A DNA stretch of 64,000 bases, taken from Mumia quercus (GTDB lineage: Bacteria; Actinomycetota; Actinomycetes; Propionibacteriales; Nocardioidaceae). Positions 39,454 to 48,065 of the stretch are shown here, piece by piece (position 1 is the stretch's first letter; every line of letters begins with the position of its first letter). The stretch covers positions 248,001 to 312,000 of the forward strand of contig NZ_JANZYO010000003.1 in NCBI RefSeq assembly GCF_025506335.1, given 5' to 3'. A program made the position numbers and the translations under genes. Below the pieces are notes generated by a model that saw only the letters and a program-made list of their open reading frames with translations, had not been told where the DNA came from and did not search any database.

Positions 39454-39528
39454 GGCTGGCTCGCCGCCAGCCGTCCACACTCAGCGACGGTTCGACCCTC
39501 ACGACGTCCTGGACGAACCGTCGCTGAG
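39454..39528. terminator. Two hairpins between murB and the DUF559 gene
   Basis: GGCTGGC (39454-39460) pairs with GCCAGCC (39466-39472). A perfect 15-bp stem CTCAGCGACGGTTCG (39480-39494) pairs with CGAACCGTCGCTGAG (39514-39528). The second overlaps the last ten codons and the stop of the minus-strand gene. Together they probably stop transcription from both sides. Confidence 0.65.
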
Positions 39529-40537
39529 GTGGCCGTACAGTCGCTGCGCCCGAACGAGCTCCCGCCGCAGGCGCGCTGCCGTACGCTCGGCGTTCTCGGG
39601 AGCCAGGTCAGCCCAGGTCAGTCGGAGCACGTGGTAGCCGAGATCGCGGATCTTCAGCTCGCGTGTCTTCTCGGCCCAGACGCTCGCTCCGGTCTGCTCG
39701 CCGCTGCCGTCGTACTTGACGCGACCGTCGAACTCGACGACAAGTCGCTGCTCTGGCCAGAGGAAGTCGACCTCCGCCCGACGGCCCTCAGGTAGCGCGA
39801 GCTCGTACTGCGTCTCAGGGCGAGGGAGGGAGAAGCGCCAGCACAAAACGAGGACCCGCACCTCGGCAGGGCTCTCGCACCGACCGTCCGCGATCGTCAC
39901 CGCGTCCGCGGCGGTCCGGCTCCCCGGCCGGCTGCCGAGCGACGCCAGGACCTCGCGGAGCTCGGCTTTCGCGTCGTCCTGCGAGAACCACTCCAGGCAG
40001 CCCCGACGGCGTGCGTCGGACATGAGCTGGGAGATCCACGACGAGACGAGCACGGCGCCGGTGTCGATCTCGGACGTCGTCGCAGCCTGTGCGACGGCCA
40101 GGGGAGGACGAACGGTGGGGATCCCCTCGACGTCGACCACGTCGCTCGCCCGAAGGGCGTCACGGTGGCGCACGATGCCGTTGCGCGTACGGCTGGTGGT
40201 GCCGCCGACTCGGGCCACGTGAACAACGTCGAGATCCAGGCCGTACGTGCTGAGGTCGTGCGCGGCGGCCGCGCTGTCGTGGGACAGCGCGTACCCGGGC
40301 CCGAGCTGGGCGAGGACGGCGCGCGGTCACCAGATGTCTCTCCCTCGGAGACCACGTGACGTGGTCCTCCGCGAACGCGAACGCGCCGCGTCGCAGTCGG
40401 ACCAGCACCTTGCGTTCGACGAGCCTGCCGAGCTCGGAGTGCGGGTAGCCGCAGTCTTTGCCGTCCTGACGCGTGAGGTAGCCGCCCTGCTCTCGCGCGA
40501 CCCGCTGCAATCGTTCCACCCGAGCACTGTGGTCCAC
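39499..40537 (-). pseudogene. AbiEi-type winged-helix plus DUF559 nuclease-like protein, broken by a frameshift
   Basis: From GTG 40537 one frame encodes an AbiEi-antitoxin-like N-terminal domain (GGYLTRQDGKDCGYPHSELG, VRLRRGAFAFAEDHVTW). Sense is lost after RHLVTAR. In the +1 frame the expected continuation appears at once (AVLAQLGPGYALSHDSAAAA, then ARVGGTTSRTRNGIVRH). It runs to the stop at 39499 with a DUF559/Vsr-like domain (RRAEVDFLWPEQRLVVEFDG, LGYHVLRLTWADL). The whole span is 346 codons plus one base, i.e. one extra base near 40321-40326 in a GCGCGC run. The 3' part alone could be read from GTG 40218. It is a recent pseudogene or a sequencing error. Intact relatives are common in Nocardioidaceae; function unknown. 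Confidence 0.75.
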
Positions 40538-40609
40538 TGCGGTCGATCCCTGCAGCGAGCAGGCCGACGGCCTGTGGACAACCGACGGCGAAGTGGTGCT
40601 GAGCGGGGC

Positions 40610-41641
40610 TCAGTCCGGGTCGGCGGAGAGCCAGGCGTCGACCGCGGCCAGGGCGGTCTCGCGCAGGTCGTCGGGGGCGTACGAGGCGCGCAGCGACATC
40701 CGGGCGAGCTCGGCCAGCTCGGCGTCGCTGAAGTCCTGGGCGGCCCGCAGCGCGGCGTACTGGCCCGAGAGGCGTGCTCCGAACAGCAGCGGGTCGTCCG
40801 CGCCGAGGGCGACGCCGACGCCGGCCTCGGTCAGGGTGCGCACCGGCACCTCCTCGAAGGTGTCGTACACGCCCAGCGCCACGTTCGACGACGGGCAGAC
40901 CTCGAGCGTCAGCCCCGCGCGGGCGACGGCGTCGAGCACGGCGGGATCCTCGACGCAGCGCACGCCGTGCCCGATCCGGTCGGGGGAGAGGTGCTCGAGG
41001 ACGGCCCTGACGCTCTGCGGCCCTCGCAGCTCGCCGCCGTGCGGCATGCTGCGCAGCCCTGCGCGGCGGGCGATCGCGAAGGCCGGGGCGAACGTCGCGG
41101 TCTCACCGCGCCGCTCGTCGTTGGACAGCCCGAACCCCACGACGCCGCGGTCGGCGTACTGAGCGGCCAGACGCGCGAGCGTACGGGCGTCGAGCGGGTG
41201 CCGCGTGCGGTTCGAGGCGATGATCACCGCCATCCCGATCCCGTACGTGGCGCTGGCGTCGCGCACGCAGTCGAGCACGAGGTCGGTGAACGCCGTGATG
41301 CCCCCGAACTTCGCGGCGTAGCCGGAGGGGTCCACCTGGATCTCCGTCCAGACCGAGCCCTCGGCCGCGTCGTCCTCGGCGACCTCGTGGACCAGGCGCC
41401 GGACGTCGTCGGGGGTGCGCAGCACCGAGCGTGCGGTGTCGTACAGGCGCTGGAAGCGGAACCAGCCCTTCTCGTCGGTCGCGCGCAGCTGCGGGGGCCA
41501 CTCCTCGACGAGCGCCGGCGGGAGCCGGACACCGTCGCGCTCGGCCAGCTCGACGAGCGTGGTGTGCCTCATCGACCCCGTGAAATGCAGGTGCAGATGG
41601 GCCTTCGGGAGACGATCGATCGAGCGCATCGCTTCGGCCAT
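40610..41641 (-). CDS. add: Adenosine deaminase
   Basis: Zinc hydrolase converting adenosine to inosine in purine salvage. 343 aa. The metal site [10 protein letters not shown] (H17, H19), the substrate/metal loop PHGGE, the HGVR catalytic His and the [11 protein letters not shown] Asp pair are all present. The FTG after the HxH (usually LDG or LEG) is a variant I associate with actinobacterial members. The start ATG 41641 has CACGAT 6 nt upstream and no ribosome site. The stop lies about 70 nt from the DUF559 gene's start on the same strand. Confidence 0.92.
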   Translation of the reverse strand: MAEAMRSIDRLPKAHLHLHFTGSMRHTTLVELAERDGVRLPPALVEEWPPQLRATDEKGWFRFQRLYDTARSVLRTPDDVRRLVHEVAEDDAAEGSVWTEIQVDPSGYAAKFGGITAFTDLVLDCVRDASATYGIGMAVIIASNRTRHPLDARTLARLAAQYADRGVVGFGLSNDERRGETATFAPAFAIARRAGLRSMPHGGELRGPQSVRAVLEHLSPDRIGHGVRCVEDPAVLDAVARAGLTLEVCPSSNVALGVYDTFEEVPVRTLTEAGVGVALGADDPLLFGARLSGQYAALRAAQDFSDAELAELARMSLRASYAPDDLRETALAAVDAWLSADPD

Positions 41642-41647
41642 GCGGTC

Positions 41648-41653
41648 ATCGTG
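41648..41653 (-). promoter_or_regulatory. Leaderless -10 box of add
   Basis: Minus-strand CACGAT (41653 to 41648) ends 6 nt before ATG 41641 and fits nAnnnT. Confidence 0.4.
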
Positions 41654-41686
41654 CCAGCCGGTTCGACTCCGTGCCGGGGCACCCCG

Positions 41687-41692
41687 TACACT
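41687..41692 (+). promoter_or_regulatory. Candidate -10 box for tRNA-Trp/secE/nusG
   Basis: TACACT fits TAnnnT; a TTCGAC lies 19 nt upstream. The leader to tRNA-Trp is about 85 nt and includes a small GTGGA/TCCAC hairpin. Support is moderate because the spacing is long. Confidence 0.4.
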
Positions 41693-41782
41693 TGACGACC
41701 GGTGGATGTTTCCACTGTGTCGTCATGCCCATGAGCCACCCCAACGGCTTGCGGTGACGAGGCAGCGGAGGCGCACATCGAA

Positions 41783-41854
41783 GGGCAGTAGCTCAACTGG
41801 CAGAGCATCGGTCTCCAAAACCGAAGGTTGGGGGTTCAAGTCCCTCCTGCCCTG
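41783..41854 (+). tRNA. tRNA-Trp (CCA)
   Basis: Acceptor AGGGCAG/CTGCCCT with discriminator G, D arm GCTCAACTGGCAGAGC, anticodon arm TCGGT-CTCCAAA-ACCGA with anticodon CCA, and T arm GGGGG-TTCAAGT-CCCTC. The 3' CCA is not encoded. Its position just before secE is conserved in actinobacteria. Confidence 0.97.
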
Positions 41855-41919
41855 CAATGGCCTGGTCCGTCCCGACGGCGGACCGATGACAGGCACCACG
41901 ATCGAAGGGAACGGTCACC

Positions 41920-42147
41920 ATGAGCGAGACGTCAAGCGCTCCGACCGAGAGCACCCGCTCCGGCCGCACGTCTCCGATGACCTTCTACCGTCAGGTCGTC
42001 GCGGAGCTCCGCAAGGTGGTGTGGCCGACCCGTTCGCAGGTCGCCAACTACTTCGTGGTCGTGCTCTTCTTCGTGCTGGTCATGATGGCCTTCGTGGCGG
42101 GCCTGGACTACGGCTTCGGCAAGCTGATGTTCTGGGTCTTCGCCTGA
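41920..42147 (+). CDS. secE: Preprotein translocase subunit SecE
   Basis: 75 aa. The conserved amphipathic stretch [20 protein letters not shown] is followed by a single transmembrane helix ([19 protein letters not shown]), the minimal one-helix SecE of most bacteria. It stabilises SecY in the Sec channel. It lies between tRNA-Trp and nusG as expected. Confidence 0.97.
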   Translation: MSETSSAPTESTRSGRTSPMTFYRQVVAELRKVVWPTRSQVANYFVVVLFFVLVMMAFVAGLDYGFGKLMFWVFA

Positions 42148-42182
42148 CCCCAGGGTCAAGACGAGACGAGGAAAGAGGCGCT

Positions 42183-43157
42183 GTGTCCCAGCCGTATGAC
42201 GAGTTCGACGACGCCCTGCGTGACGCCGTCGCTCCTGCGGGCAACCGTGCGCCGTTGGACGACGACGAGCAGGAGCTCGAGGTCGAGGAGGTCCAGGAGG
42301 GTCTCGACGCCGCGGCCGACGAGGCCGAGCAGGACGACCCCGAGCCGCTGACGCCGTTCGAGGACCTCTCCGAGTCCGACGTGGAGCGCGCGGACGCCGA
42401 GGCGGCCGACGCCGAGGGCGAGGACGAGGCGGAGGCTGAGGTCGAGGACCTCGCCGAGCAGGTCTTCGAGGAGGCGCAGGAGATCGCCGACGCCGCCGGC
42501 ACCACCGAGGACGTGCTCGAGGCGGTCGCCGCCGAGAGCGACCCGCTCGCCGAGTTCCGTGAGCAGCTCCAGAACCAGTTCGGTGACTGGTACGTCGTGC
42601 ACACCTACTCCGGCATGGAGAACAGGGTCAAGTCCAACCTGGAGAACCGCATCACCTCCATGCACATGGAGGACTACATCTTCGAGGTCGTCGTCCCGAC
42701 CGAAGAGGTGGCCGAGATCAAGAACGGTCAGCGCAAGCTCGTCAAGCGCACCGTGCTCCCCGGCTACGTCCTCGTCCGGATGGACCTCACCGACGAGTCC
42801 TGGTCGACGGTGCGCAACACGCCGTCGGTCACCGGCTTCGTGGGCAACGCCCACCAGCCCGTGCCGCTCACCCTGGCCGAGGTCGAGAGCATGCTCGCTC
42901 CCGCCGTCGAGGCCCAGGTCGCGGTCGAGCAGCCGGCAGCGGCCTCGTCCGCAACGGCGCAGTCGCAGGCGCCGAAGGTCGAGTTCACCGACTTCTCCGT
43001 CGGCGACTCGGTCATGGTCGTGGACGGTCCGTTCGCGACGCTGCACGCCACGATCACCGAGATCAACATCGACGCCCAGCGTGTCCGGGCGCTCGTCGAG
43101 ATCTTCGGTCGGGAGACCCCCGTCGAGCTCAGCTTCGCGCAGATCCAGAGGGTCTGA
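42183..43157 (+). CDS. nusG: Transcription termination/antitermination factor NusG with long acidic N-terminus
   Basis: 324 aa from GTG 42183 (AAAGAGG upstream). Residues 1-135 are strongly acidic (long Glu/Asp/Ala runs such as [20 protein letters not shown]), an extension common in actinobacteria but absent from the 180-aa E. coli protein. The NGN domain follows ([31 protein letters not shown]). The C-terminal KOW domain ([19 protein letters not shown]) would contact S10 or Rho. Confidence 0.96.
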   Translation: MSQPYDEFDDALRDAVAPAGNRAPLDDDEQELEVEEVQEGLDAAADEAEQDDPEPLTPFEDLSESDVERADAEAADAEGEDEAEAEVEDLAEQVFEEAQEIADAAGTTEDVLEAVAAESDPLAEFREQLQNQFGDWYVVHTYSGMENRVKSNLENRITSMHMEDYIFEVVVPTEEVAEIKNGQRKLVKRTVLPGYVLVRMDLTDESWSTVRNTPSVTGFVGNAHQPVPLTLAEVESMLAPAVEAQVAVEQPAAASSATAQSQAPKVEFTDFSVGDSVMVVDGPFATLHATITEINIDAQRVRALVEIFGRETPVELSFAQIQRV

Positions 43158-43246
43158 GCACGCCAGGTACGCTCGACAGGGCTTCCGCGCAACACCAGTG
43201 GGAGGGCCGAGGCAGGCCCACCGAGACCACGAGAAGGAAAAGAGAT

Positions 43247-43675
43247 ATGCCTCCGAAGAAGAAGATCGCTGCCCTCGTCAAGGTGCAGCTGCAGGCCGGT
43301 GCCGCCACCCCGGCCCCGCCGGTCGGTACCGCGCTCGGTCCGCACGGCGTCAACATCATGGAGTTCTGCAAGGCGTACAACGCCTCGACGGAGTCCATGC
43401 GCGGCAACATCGTCCCGGTCGAGATCACGATCTACGAGGACCGGTCGTTCACCTTCATCACCAAGACGCCGCCGGCTGCGGAGATGATCAAGAAGGCCGC
43501 GGGCCTGCAGAAGGGCTCCGCCGTCCCGCACAAGGACAAGGTCGGATCCATCAGCAAGGACCAGGTCCGCGAGATCGCGCAGACCAAGCTCCCCGACCTC
43601 AACGCGAACGACATCGAGTCCGCGATGGAGATCATCGCCGGCACCGCCCGTTCCATGGGCGTCACCGTCGACTGA
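43247..43675 (+). CDS. rplK: 50S ribosomal protein L11
   Basis: 142 aa. [20 protein letters not shown] and the Pro-rich hinge followed by [18 protein letters not shown] are the family signature; the C-terminal rRNA-binding domain is complete ([11 protein letters not shown] end). It binds the GTPase-associated centre of 23S rRNA. GAAGGAAAAGAG lies just upstream of ATG 43247. Confidence 0.98.
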   Translation: MPPKKKIAALVKVQLQAGAATPAPPVGTALGPHGVNIMEFCKAYNASTESMRGNIVPVEITIYEDRSFTFITKTPPAAEMIKKAAGLQKGSAVPHKDKVGSISKDQVREIAQTKLPDLNANDIESAMEIIAGTARSMGVTVD

Positions 43676-43752
43676 CCTAGACCGACCGACCGGACCTGTG
43701 GCAGGGCCAGCTGGGCCCGACGACCACGACTGGTAGAGAGAGAAGAACCAGA

Positions 43753-44466
43753 ATGCCTCAGCACAGCAAGGCGTACCGCAACGCCGCCCAGAAGATCGAC
43801 AAGGACGCGCTCTACACGCCGCTCCAGGCGATGGAGCTGGCCAAGGAGTCGGGCTCGAAGAACTTCGACTCGACCGTCGACGTCTCGATGCGCCTCGGTG
43901 TCGACCCGCGCAAGGCCGACCAGATGGTGCGCGGCACCGTCAACCTGCCGAACGGCACCGGTAAGACCGCTCGCGTCCTCGTGTTCGCGACCGGCCCGAA
44001 CGCCGACGCCGCGCGTGAGGCCGGGGCCGACTACGTCGGTGCCGACGACCTCGTCGAGAAGATCTCGGGCGGCTGGCTCGACTTCGACGCCGTCGTCGCC
44101 ACGCCGGACATGATGGGCAAGGTGGGTCGCCTGGGTCGCGTGCTCGGCCCCCGCAACCTCATGCCGAACCCCAAGACCGGCACGGTGACCCCGGACGTCG
44201 CGAAGGCTGTCTCGGACATCAAGGGCGGCAAGATCGAGTTCCGCATCGATCGCCACGCCAACCTCCACTTCGTGATCGGCAAGGCCTCGTTCAGCGCTTC
44301 CGCGCTGGCCGAGAACTACGCCGCCGCGCTCGAGGAGATCCTGCGTCTGAAGCCGGCCAGCTCGAAGGGCCGCTACATCAAGAAGATCACCGTCTCCACG
44401 ACGATGGGCCCGGGTGTGCCGGTCGACCCGAACCGCACCCGCAACGTCGCCTCCGACGACGAGTGA
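43753..44466 (+). CDS. rplA: 50S ribosomal protein L1
   Basis: 237 aa. [39 protein letters not shown] and [19 protein letters not shown] are typical L1 stretches. It binds the L1 stalk of 23S rRNA and in many bacteria represses its own operon. It follows rplK after 77 nt. Confidence 0.98.
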   Translation: MPQHSKAYRNAAQKIDKDALYTPLQAMELAKESGSKNFDSTVDVSMRLGVDPRKADQMVRGTVNLPNGTGKTARVLVFATGPNADAAREAGADYVGADDLVEKISGGWLDFDAVVATPDMMGKVGRLGRVLGPRNLMPNPKTGTVTPDVAKAVSDIKGGKIEFRIDRHANLHFVIGKASFSASALAENYAAALEEILRLKPASSKGRYIKKITVSTTMGPGVPVDPNRTRNVASDDE

Positions 44467-44467
44467 C

Positions 44468-44533
44468 CTCGCGCGTACGCCCGTACGCGTGACGCGAGCC
44501 GACGGACGCCGTCTCCCTCCCGGGGGGCGGCGT
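44468..44533 (+). terminator. Tandem hairpins after rplA
   Basis: CTCGCG (44468-44473) pairs with CGCGAG (44493-44498), with a CGTACG inner repeat. ACGCCG (44506-44511) pairs with CGGCGT (44528-44533) with a C-run/G-run inside. They follow the rplA stop directly and separate it from the lipoprotein gene. Confidence 0.5.
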
Positions 44534-44561
44534 TCGCGCGTTCGCGGACCCACCCACCGGG

Positions 44562-44567
44562 TAGCGT
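44562..44567 (+). promoter_or_regulatory. Leaderless -10 box of the LprG/LppX-like lipoprotein gene
   Basis: TAGCGT ends 7 nt before ATG 44575. A GGAGG stretch lies in between but only 2 nt from the ATG, too close for normal ribosome binding. Confidence 0.45.
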
Positions 44568-44574
44568 GGAGGTC

Positions 44575-45387
44575 ATGCGCATCCGAACGATCCCGACCGC
44601 ACTCGCGGCCCTTGCCCTTGCTCTCACCGCAGGCTGCGGGAGCAGTGCCGACCTCGCCGACGGCGACGGTGGCGATGCCTCGACGGCGTCGTCGCAGACC
44701 GGCGCGAAGGGCGGCACGACCGACGAGGGAGCAACGAAGCTCACCTCGTCCAACTTCGCCGAGGTGCTCGCCGGCGCCCAGGTCGAAGCACAGACCGCGC
44801 ACATGACGATGTCGATCGGGGCCGGCGGCCAGAAGATCGCCGCGGAGGCCGACGTGGCCACCGACCCGGACCCCGACAAGACCGCGATGCGCATGACGAT
44901 GGACATGGGCGGCCAGGACCTCGAGATGATCCTCGTCGACGGCACCATCTACACGAAGGCGCCGGGCATGTCGGGCGACAAGTGGATGAAGATCTCGCTG
45001 GACGAGGCGAAGGGCGCCGCGGCGGAGTCGTTCGCCCAGATGCGCGACTCGATGGACCCGGCCAAGAGCATCGAGAGCCTGAAGGCGGCGCTCAAGGACG
45101 TCAAGAAGACCGGTGAGACCGAGACCATCGACGGGGTGGAGGCCACCCGCTACGACGTCGTGGTCGACACCTCCAAGATCGAAGGCATGGAGGGGGCCGC
45201 TGCGGCGCAGCTGCCCAAGGAGCTCACGTACCAGTACTGGGTCGGTCCGGACGACCTCCCGCGCAAGGTCGTCGTGGACATGCCGCAGATGCCGATCGAG
45301 ATGGCCTTCACCAAGTGGGGCGAGGACCTCGAGATCAAGGCGCCGCCGGCCGGCGAGGTCGTCGACGGCAGCTCGATGATGGGCTGA
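44575..45387 (+). CDS. LppX/LprAFG-like lipoprotein
   Basis: 270 aa from ATG 44575. The signal sequence ends in the lipobox LTAGC (Cys 21), followed by a Ser/Asp/Gly/Thr linker. The mature domain (HMTMSIGAGGQKIAAEADVA, YTKAPGMSGDKWMKISLDE, DGVEATRYDVVVDTSKIEG) has the alternating pattern of the LppX/LprG fold, which carries lipids in mycobacteria. Its position between ribosomal genes is odd. A lipid-shuttle role is inference, though a mce lipid importer lies 3 kb away. Confidence 0.78.
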   Translation: MRIRTIPTALAALALALTAGCGSSADLADGDGGDASTASSQTGAKGGTTDEGATKLTSSNFAEVLAGAQVEAQTAHMTMSIGAGGQKIAAEADVATDPDPDKTAMRMTMDMGGQDLEMILVDGTIYTKAPGMSGDKWMKISLDEAKGAAAESFAQMRDSMDPAKSIESLKAALKDVKKTGETETIDGVEATRYDVVVDTSKIEGMEGAAAAQLPKELTYQYWVGPDDLPRKVVVDMPQMPIEMAFTKWGEDLEIKAPPAGEVVDGSSMMG

Positions 45388-45398
45388 CGCCACCCGAT

Positions 45399-45428
45399 TT
45401 GGATCTGCGCGGGTCGTTCACGTAGTCT
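45399..45428 (+). promoter_or_regulatory. Promoter of rplJL
   Basis: -35 TTGGAT (45399-45404), 18-nt spacer, -10 TAGTCT (45423-45428). The -35 context CACCCGATTTGG matches the tRNA-Tyr and tRNA-Thr promoters. Confidence 0.65.
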
Positions 45429-45659
45429 GGACGACGCCGAAGACCGCCGGTCGTCCGTGACCCTCTCAGGAGAGTCTCGGATCGAAGGTCCCGCACTCCG
45501 CGGGCGGCCCGCGCAGGTTCACCGAGTTCTACGCACTCTCCCGTGCGTCGCGCCCCGTGCCCTGCGCCGGGGCGTTCGTCGTTTCACGACCAGATGCGCC
45601 GGTGGCCTTCGTACGTTCCAGGTGCTCGCCGTTCGGCGGGTACGACACGAAGGAGAACC
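45429..45659 (+). promoter_or_regulatory. rplJ 5' leader, likely L10 autoregulatory leader
   Basis: About 225 nt without a gene between promoter and rplJ. Visible hairpins are GGACGAC/GTCGTCC (45429-45435 with 45450-45456), CTCTC/GAGAG (45463-45474) and CGCCCCG/CGGGGCG (45551-45557 with 45568-45574, followed by TTCGTCGTTTC). L10-L12 binding to such leaders represses rplJL in many bacteria. I could not match the consensus fold base by base. Confidence 0.5.
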
Positions 45660-46265
45660 ATGGCGCGACCGGACAAGGCCGCAGCGGTTGCCGAGCTGGC
45701 GGACGAGTTCCGCAGCTCGAACGGCGCTGTGCTGACCGAGTACCGCGGTCTCACCGTGAAGCAGCTGCAGGAACTGCGCCGCTCGCTCGGTGAGAACGTC
45801 AACTACGCCGTGGCCAAGAACACGCTGACCAAGATCGCGGCTCGTGACGCCGGCGTCGACGGTGTCGACGACCTGCTCAACGGGCCGACTGCCATCGCCT
45901 TCATCAAGGGCGATCCGGTCGAGGTCGCCAAGGGTCTGCGTGACTTCGCCAAGGCGAACAACAAGCTCGTCATCAAGGGTGGGTTCCTCGAGGGGAAGCC
46001 GCTCGACGCTGCCGAGATCACGAAGCTTGCCGACCTCGAGTCGCGCGAGGTCCTCCTCGCCAAGCTCGCGGGCGGCATGAAGGCGAACCTCTCGAAGGCC
46101 GCCGCTCTGTTCCAGGCACCGCTCGCTCAGGCGGCGCGTGCCGTGGGCGCCCTGCAGACCAAGGTCGAGCAGGATCCGTCCGCAGCCTCGGCTCCGGCCG
46201 AGGACACCTCGGCTCAGACCGAGACCGAAGAAGCCCCGGCCGCGGCCGAGGGCTCCGAGGGCTAG
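45660..46265 (+). CDS. rplJ: 50S ribosomal protein L10
   Basis: 201 aa from ATG 45660 with AAGGAG upstream. [37 protein letters not shown] and [14 protein letters not shown] are typical L10. The C-terminal 35 residues are an Ala/Glu/Thr-rich extension. L10 forms the base of the L12 stalk. rplL follows after 55 nt. Confidence 0.97.
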   Translation: MARPDKAAAVAELADEFRSSNGAVLTEYRGLTVKQLQELRRSLGENVNYAVAKNTLTKIAARDAGVDGVDDLLNGPTAIAFIKGDPVEVAKGLRDFAKANNKLVIKGGFLEGKPLDAAEITKLADLESREVLLAKLAGGMKANLSKAAALFQAPLAQAARAVGALQTKVEQDPSAASAPAEDTSAQTETEEAPAAAEGSEG

Positions 46266-46320
46266 GGCCCGATCACGTATCCGACCCCCCTCGGGGTCCC
46301 CAGATAGGAAGGACGCCAAC

Positions 46321-46713
46321 ATGGCGAAGCTCAGCACCGAGGACCTGCTCGACGCTTTCAAGGAGATGACCCTCCTGGAGCTCAGCGAGTTCGTCAAGCA
46401 GTTCGAGGAGACCTTCGACGTCACCGCCGCCGCTCCGGTCGCGGTTGCCGCCGCTCCTGCCGCCGGTGGCGGCGCGGCTGACGCCGGCGCTGCCGAGGAG
46501 AAGGACGAGTTCGACGTCGTCCTCGAGTCGGCCGGCGACAAGAAGATCCAGGTCATCAAGGAGGTGCGCGGTCTCACGAGCCTCGGCCTGAAGGAGGCCA
46601 AGGACCTCGTCGAGGGCGCGCCCAAGCCGATCCTCGAGGGTGTCAACAAGGAGGCCGCGGACAAGGCCAAGGAGGCCCTCGAGGCCGCCGGCGCCACCGT
46701 CACCCTCAAGTGA
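46321..46713 (+). CDS. rplL: 50S ribosomal protein L7/L12
   Basis: 130 aa from ATG 46321 with AGGAAGGA upstream. The N-terminal dimerisation domain ([20 protein letters not shown]), the Ala-rich hinge and the factor-binding domain ([20 protein letters not shown]) are complete. In most relatives rpoB follows; here 13 kb of envelope genes intervene. Confidence 0.98.
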   Translation: MAKLSTEDLLDAFKEMTLLELSEFVKQFEETFDVTAAAPVAVAAAPAAGGGAADAGAAEEKDEFDVVLESAGDKKIQVIKEVRGLTSLGLKEAKDLVEGAPKPILEGVNKEAADKAKEALEAAGATVTLK

Positions 46714-46739
46714 CGCGTCCCGCGCTCTGACGCACCCGT

Positions 46740-46779
46740 ACGAACGGGCACTCCTCCTCCGGGAGGGGTGCCCGTTCGT
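46740..46779 (+). terminator. Perfect 12-bp hairpin after rplL
   Basis: ACGAACGGGCAC (46740-46751) pairs with GTGCCCGTTCGT (46768-46779); the 16-nt interior can extend the stem. It is the clear end of the rplJL unit. Confidence 0.8.
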
Positions 46780-46858
46780 CATTCCCGGGTGCCATCGGAG
46801 GAGTAGGCTGACCCTCGAACCGAGTGTGACGAGCCTCACCGTGGGTACCCCTCGCCGT

Positions 46859-46915
46859 GACCTGTTTGGGACCTGTTGTGGGTTGTGTCACAGTGAAAAT
46901 GTGGGTTACAGTCAC
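46859..46915 (+). promoter_or_regulatory. Promoter with direct repeats ahead of the LPATG protein gene
   Basis: Two repeats: GACCTGTT at 46859 and 46870 (11-nt period), and GTGGGTT followed by TCAC at 46878-46891 and 46901-46915 (23-nt period). The second copy overlaps a -10-like TACAGT (46907-46912) with TTGTGT 18 nt upstream. The stretch is richer in A/T than its surroundings. It looks like a regulated promoter, but the regulator is unknown. The rest of the 271-nt gap holds the rplL terminator and a GGGAGGGAG ribosome site. Confidence 0.5.
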
Positions 46916-46984
46916 GTTTGTTACCTGGGAGTAGCGGACTGCTGCGCTTCCGGCCGCTGAGGTTCGCTTGGGAGGGAGAACCGT

Positions 46985-48040
46985 ATGCGCGTGAGCGCTC
47001 TCGCACGTCTTCATGACGGTCTGGTCCACGGTGGTCTGCGTCGGGGCGTCGGCCTCGCCGCCGCCGCAGGGATGGCCGTCGGGGGAGTGCAGGTGGGTCT
47101 GGCGCCGTCGGCCAGCGCTGCGCAGTCGGCCTCGATCAACCAGGTGGGCTACACCTGCGAGTCGGACAACGAGATCATCAACACCTCTCTGGGTGGCCCG
47201 CAGCAGTTCCTCGTGAACGCGCGCACGTCGCTCCCCGACCAGGTGAACGGTGGCGACACCATCGCCGAGACGGCGGCCGAGCTCGACCTGATCCTCCCCG
47301 CCACGCTCGTCACCCGCATCCGCGACATCATGAAGGTGACGAAGGTCGGTGGCGGCGCGACCTCGACGGTGCTTCTCCAGGGCGTGGTGCCCGGGGGAGA
47401 GGTCGCCGCCACTCTCGAGCCCCAGGTCCGCGGACTCAGCTCGCCGATGGTCCCCGTGCCCTCCTCGGGCTCACTCCTCATCCCCGCCAAGGGCACGGTC
47501 GACGCCATCACGGTTCCCGCGCTGCCCGACGGGGTGACCGGCGCCCTCATCTACGTGCAGATGCCCAAGACGTTCAAGATCCAGGCGAAGCTCGACCCGC
47601 CCGTGCTGGGAGCGATCGCCGAGACCGAGCTCAACTGCGTCCGTAACCTCGACAGCCGTGCCGCGCGCGTGATCGGGACGATCCCCGTCGGCGACGGATG
47701 CGAGGAGGCCGAGTGCCCGCTGCCGGCCGCCGGCGGGTCGGGTGGTGGCGGCAACGGCGGCGGGAACGGCGGAGGCAACAACGGCGGAGGCGGCGAAGAC
47801 CCGCCGGTGATCGACCCGCCCAGCAACCCCGACACCACCACGCCGGGGGGCAACGGCGGATCCGACGGCAACGGCAACGGCAACGGAGGGGGCGGCTCGG
47901 ACGTCGCGCCGTACACGACGACCAGCCTGCCGGCGACCGGCTCGCCGGTCGGTGTCGGCCTCCTCGGGCTGTTCGGCCTGGTGGCTCTCGGCCGCCTCGC
48001 CCTCGCCGTCCGGACCCGTCGTCGGGCCGACAACGCCTGA
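46985..48040 (+). CDS. LPATG cell-wall-anchored secreted protein
   Basis: 351 aa from ATG 46985. A long signal peptide ends around SASAAQ (residue 46). A beta-rich domain with three Cys residues follows (VGYTCESDNEI, ETELNCVRN; residues 50-235). A Gly/Asn linker covers about 250-310. The C-terminal sorting signal is TSLPATGSPVG, then a hydrophobic helix and RTRRRADNA. It should be linked to peptidoglycan by a sortase. A convergent sortase gene lies at 58820-59533. The folded domain is not recognised with certainty; its YTC start resembles uncharacterised actinobacterial wall proteins. Confidence 0.85.
   Translation: MRVSALARLHDGLVHGGLRRGVGLAAAAGMAVGGVQVGLAPSASAAQSASINQVGYTCESDNEIINTSLGGPQQFLVNARTSLPDQVNGGDTIAETAAELDLILPATLVTRIRDIMKVTKVGGGATSTVLLQGVVPGGEVAATLEPQVRGLSSPMVPVPSSGSLLIPAKGTVDAITVPALPDGVTGALIYVQMPKTFKIQAKLDPPVLGAIAETELNCVRNLDSRAARVIGTIPVGDGCEEAECPLPAAGGSGGGGNGGGNGGGNNGGGGEDPPVIDPPSNPDTTTPGGNGGSDGNGNGNGGGGSDVAPYTTTSLPATGSPVGVGLLGLFGLVALGRLALAVRTRRRADNA
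47734..47905 (+). repeat. Gly/Asn-rich low-complexity coding repeat
   Basis: Degenerate GGCGGCAACGGC-type units encode the flexible Gly/Asn/Asp/Pro linker that spans the wall in the LPATG protein. It is not a mobile or CRISPR repeat. Confidence 0.7.
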
Positions 48041-48065
48041 CGCGGGGCCTCTGGTCCCTCCGTGG

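Noticed and set aside
40321-40330. Programmed translational frameshift in the DUF559 gene
   Set aside because: No slippery heptamer, stop-codon shift signal or stimulatory structure is evident; mutation or sequencing error is simpler.
47734-47905. Repetitive GGC/AAC units as a CRISPR or transposon signature
   Set aside because: The units are degenerate, in frame and encode a Gly/Asn wall-spanning linker of the LPATG protein.
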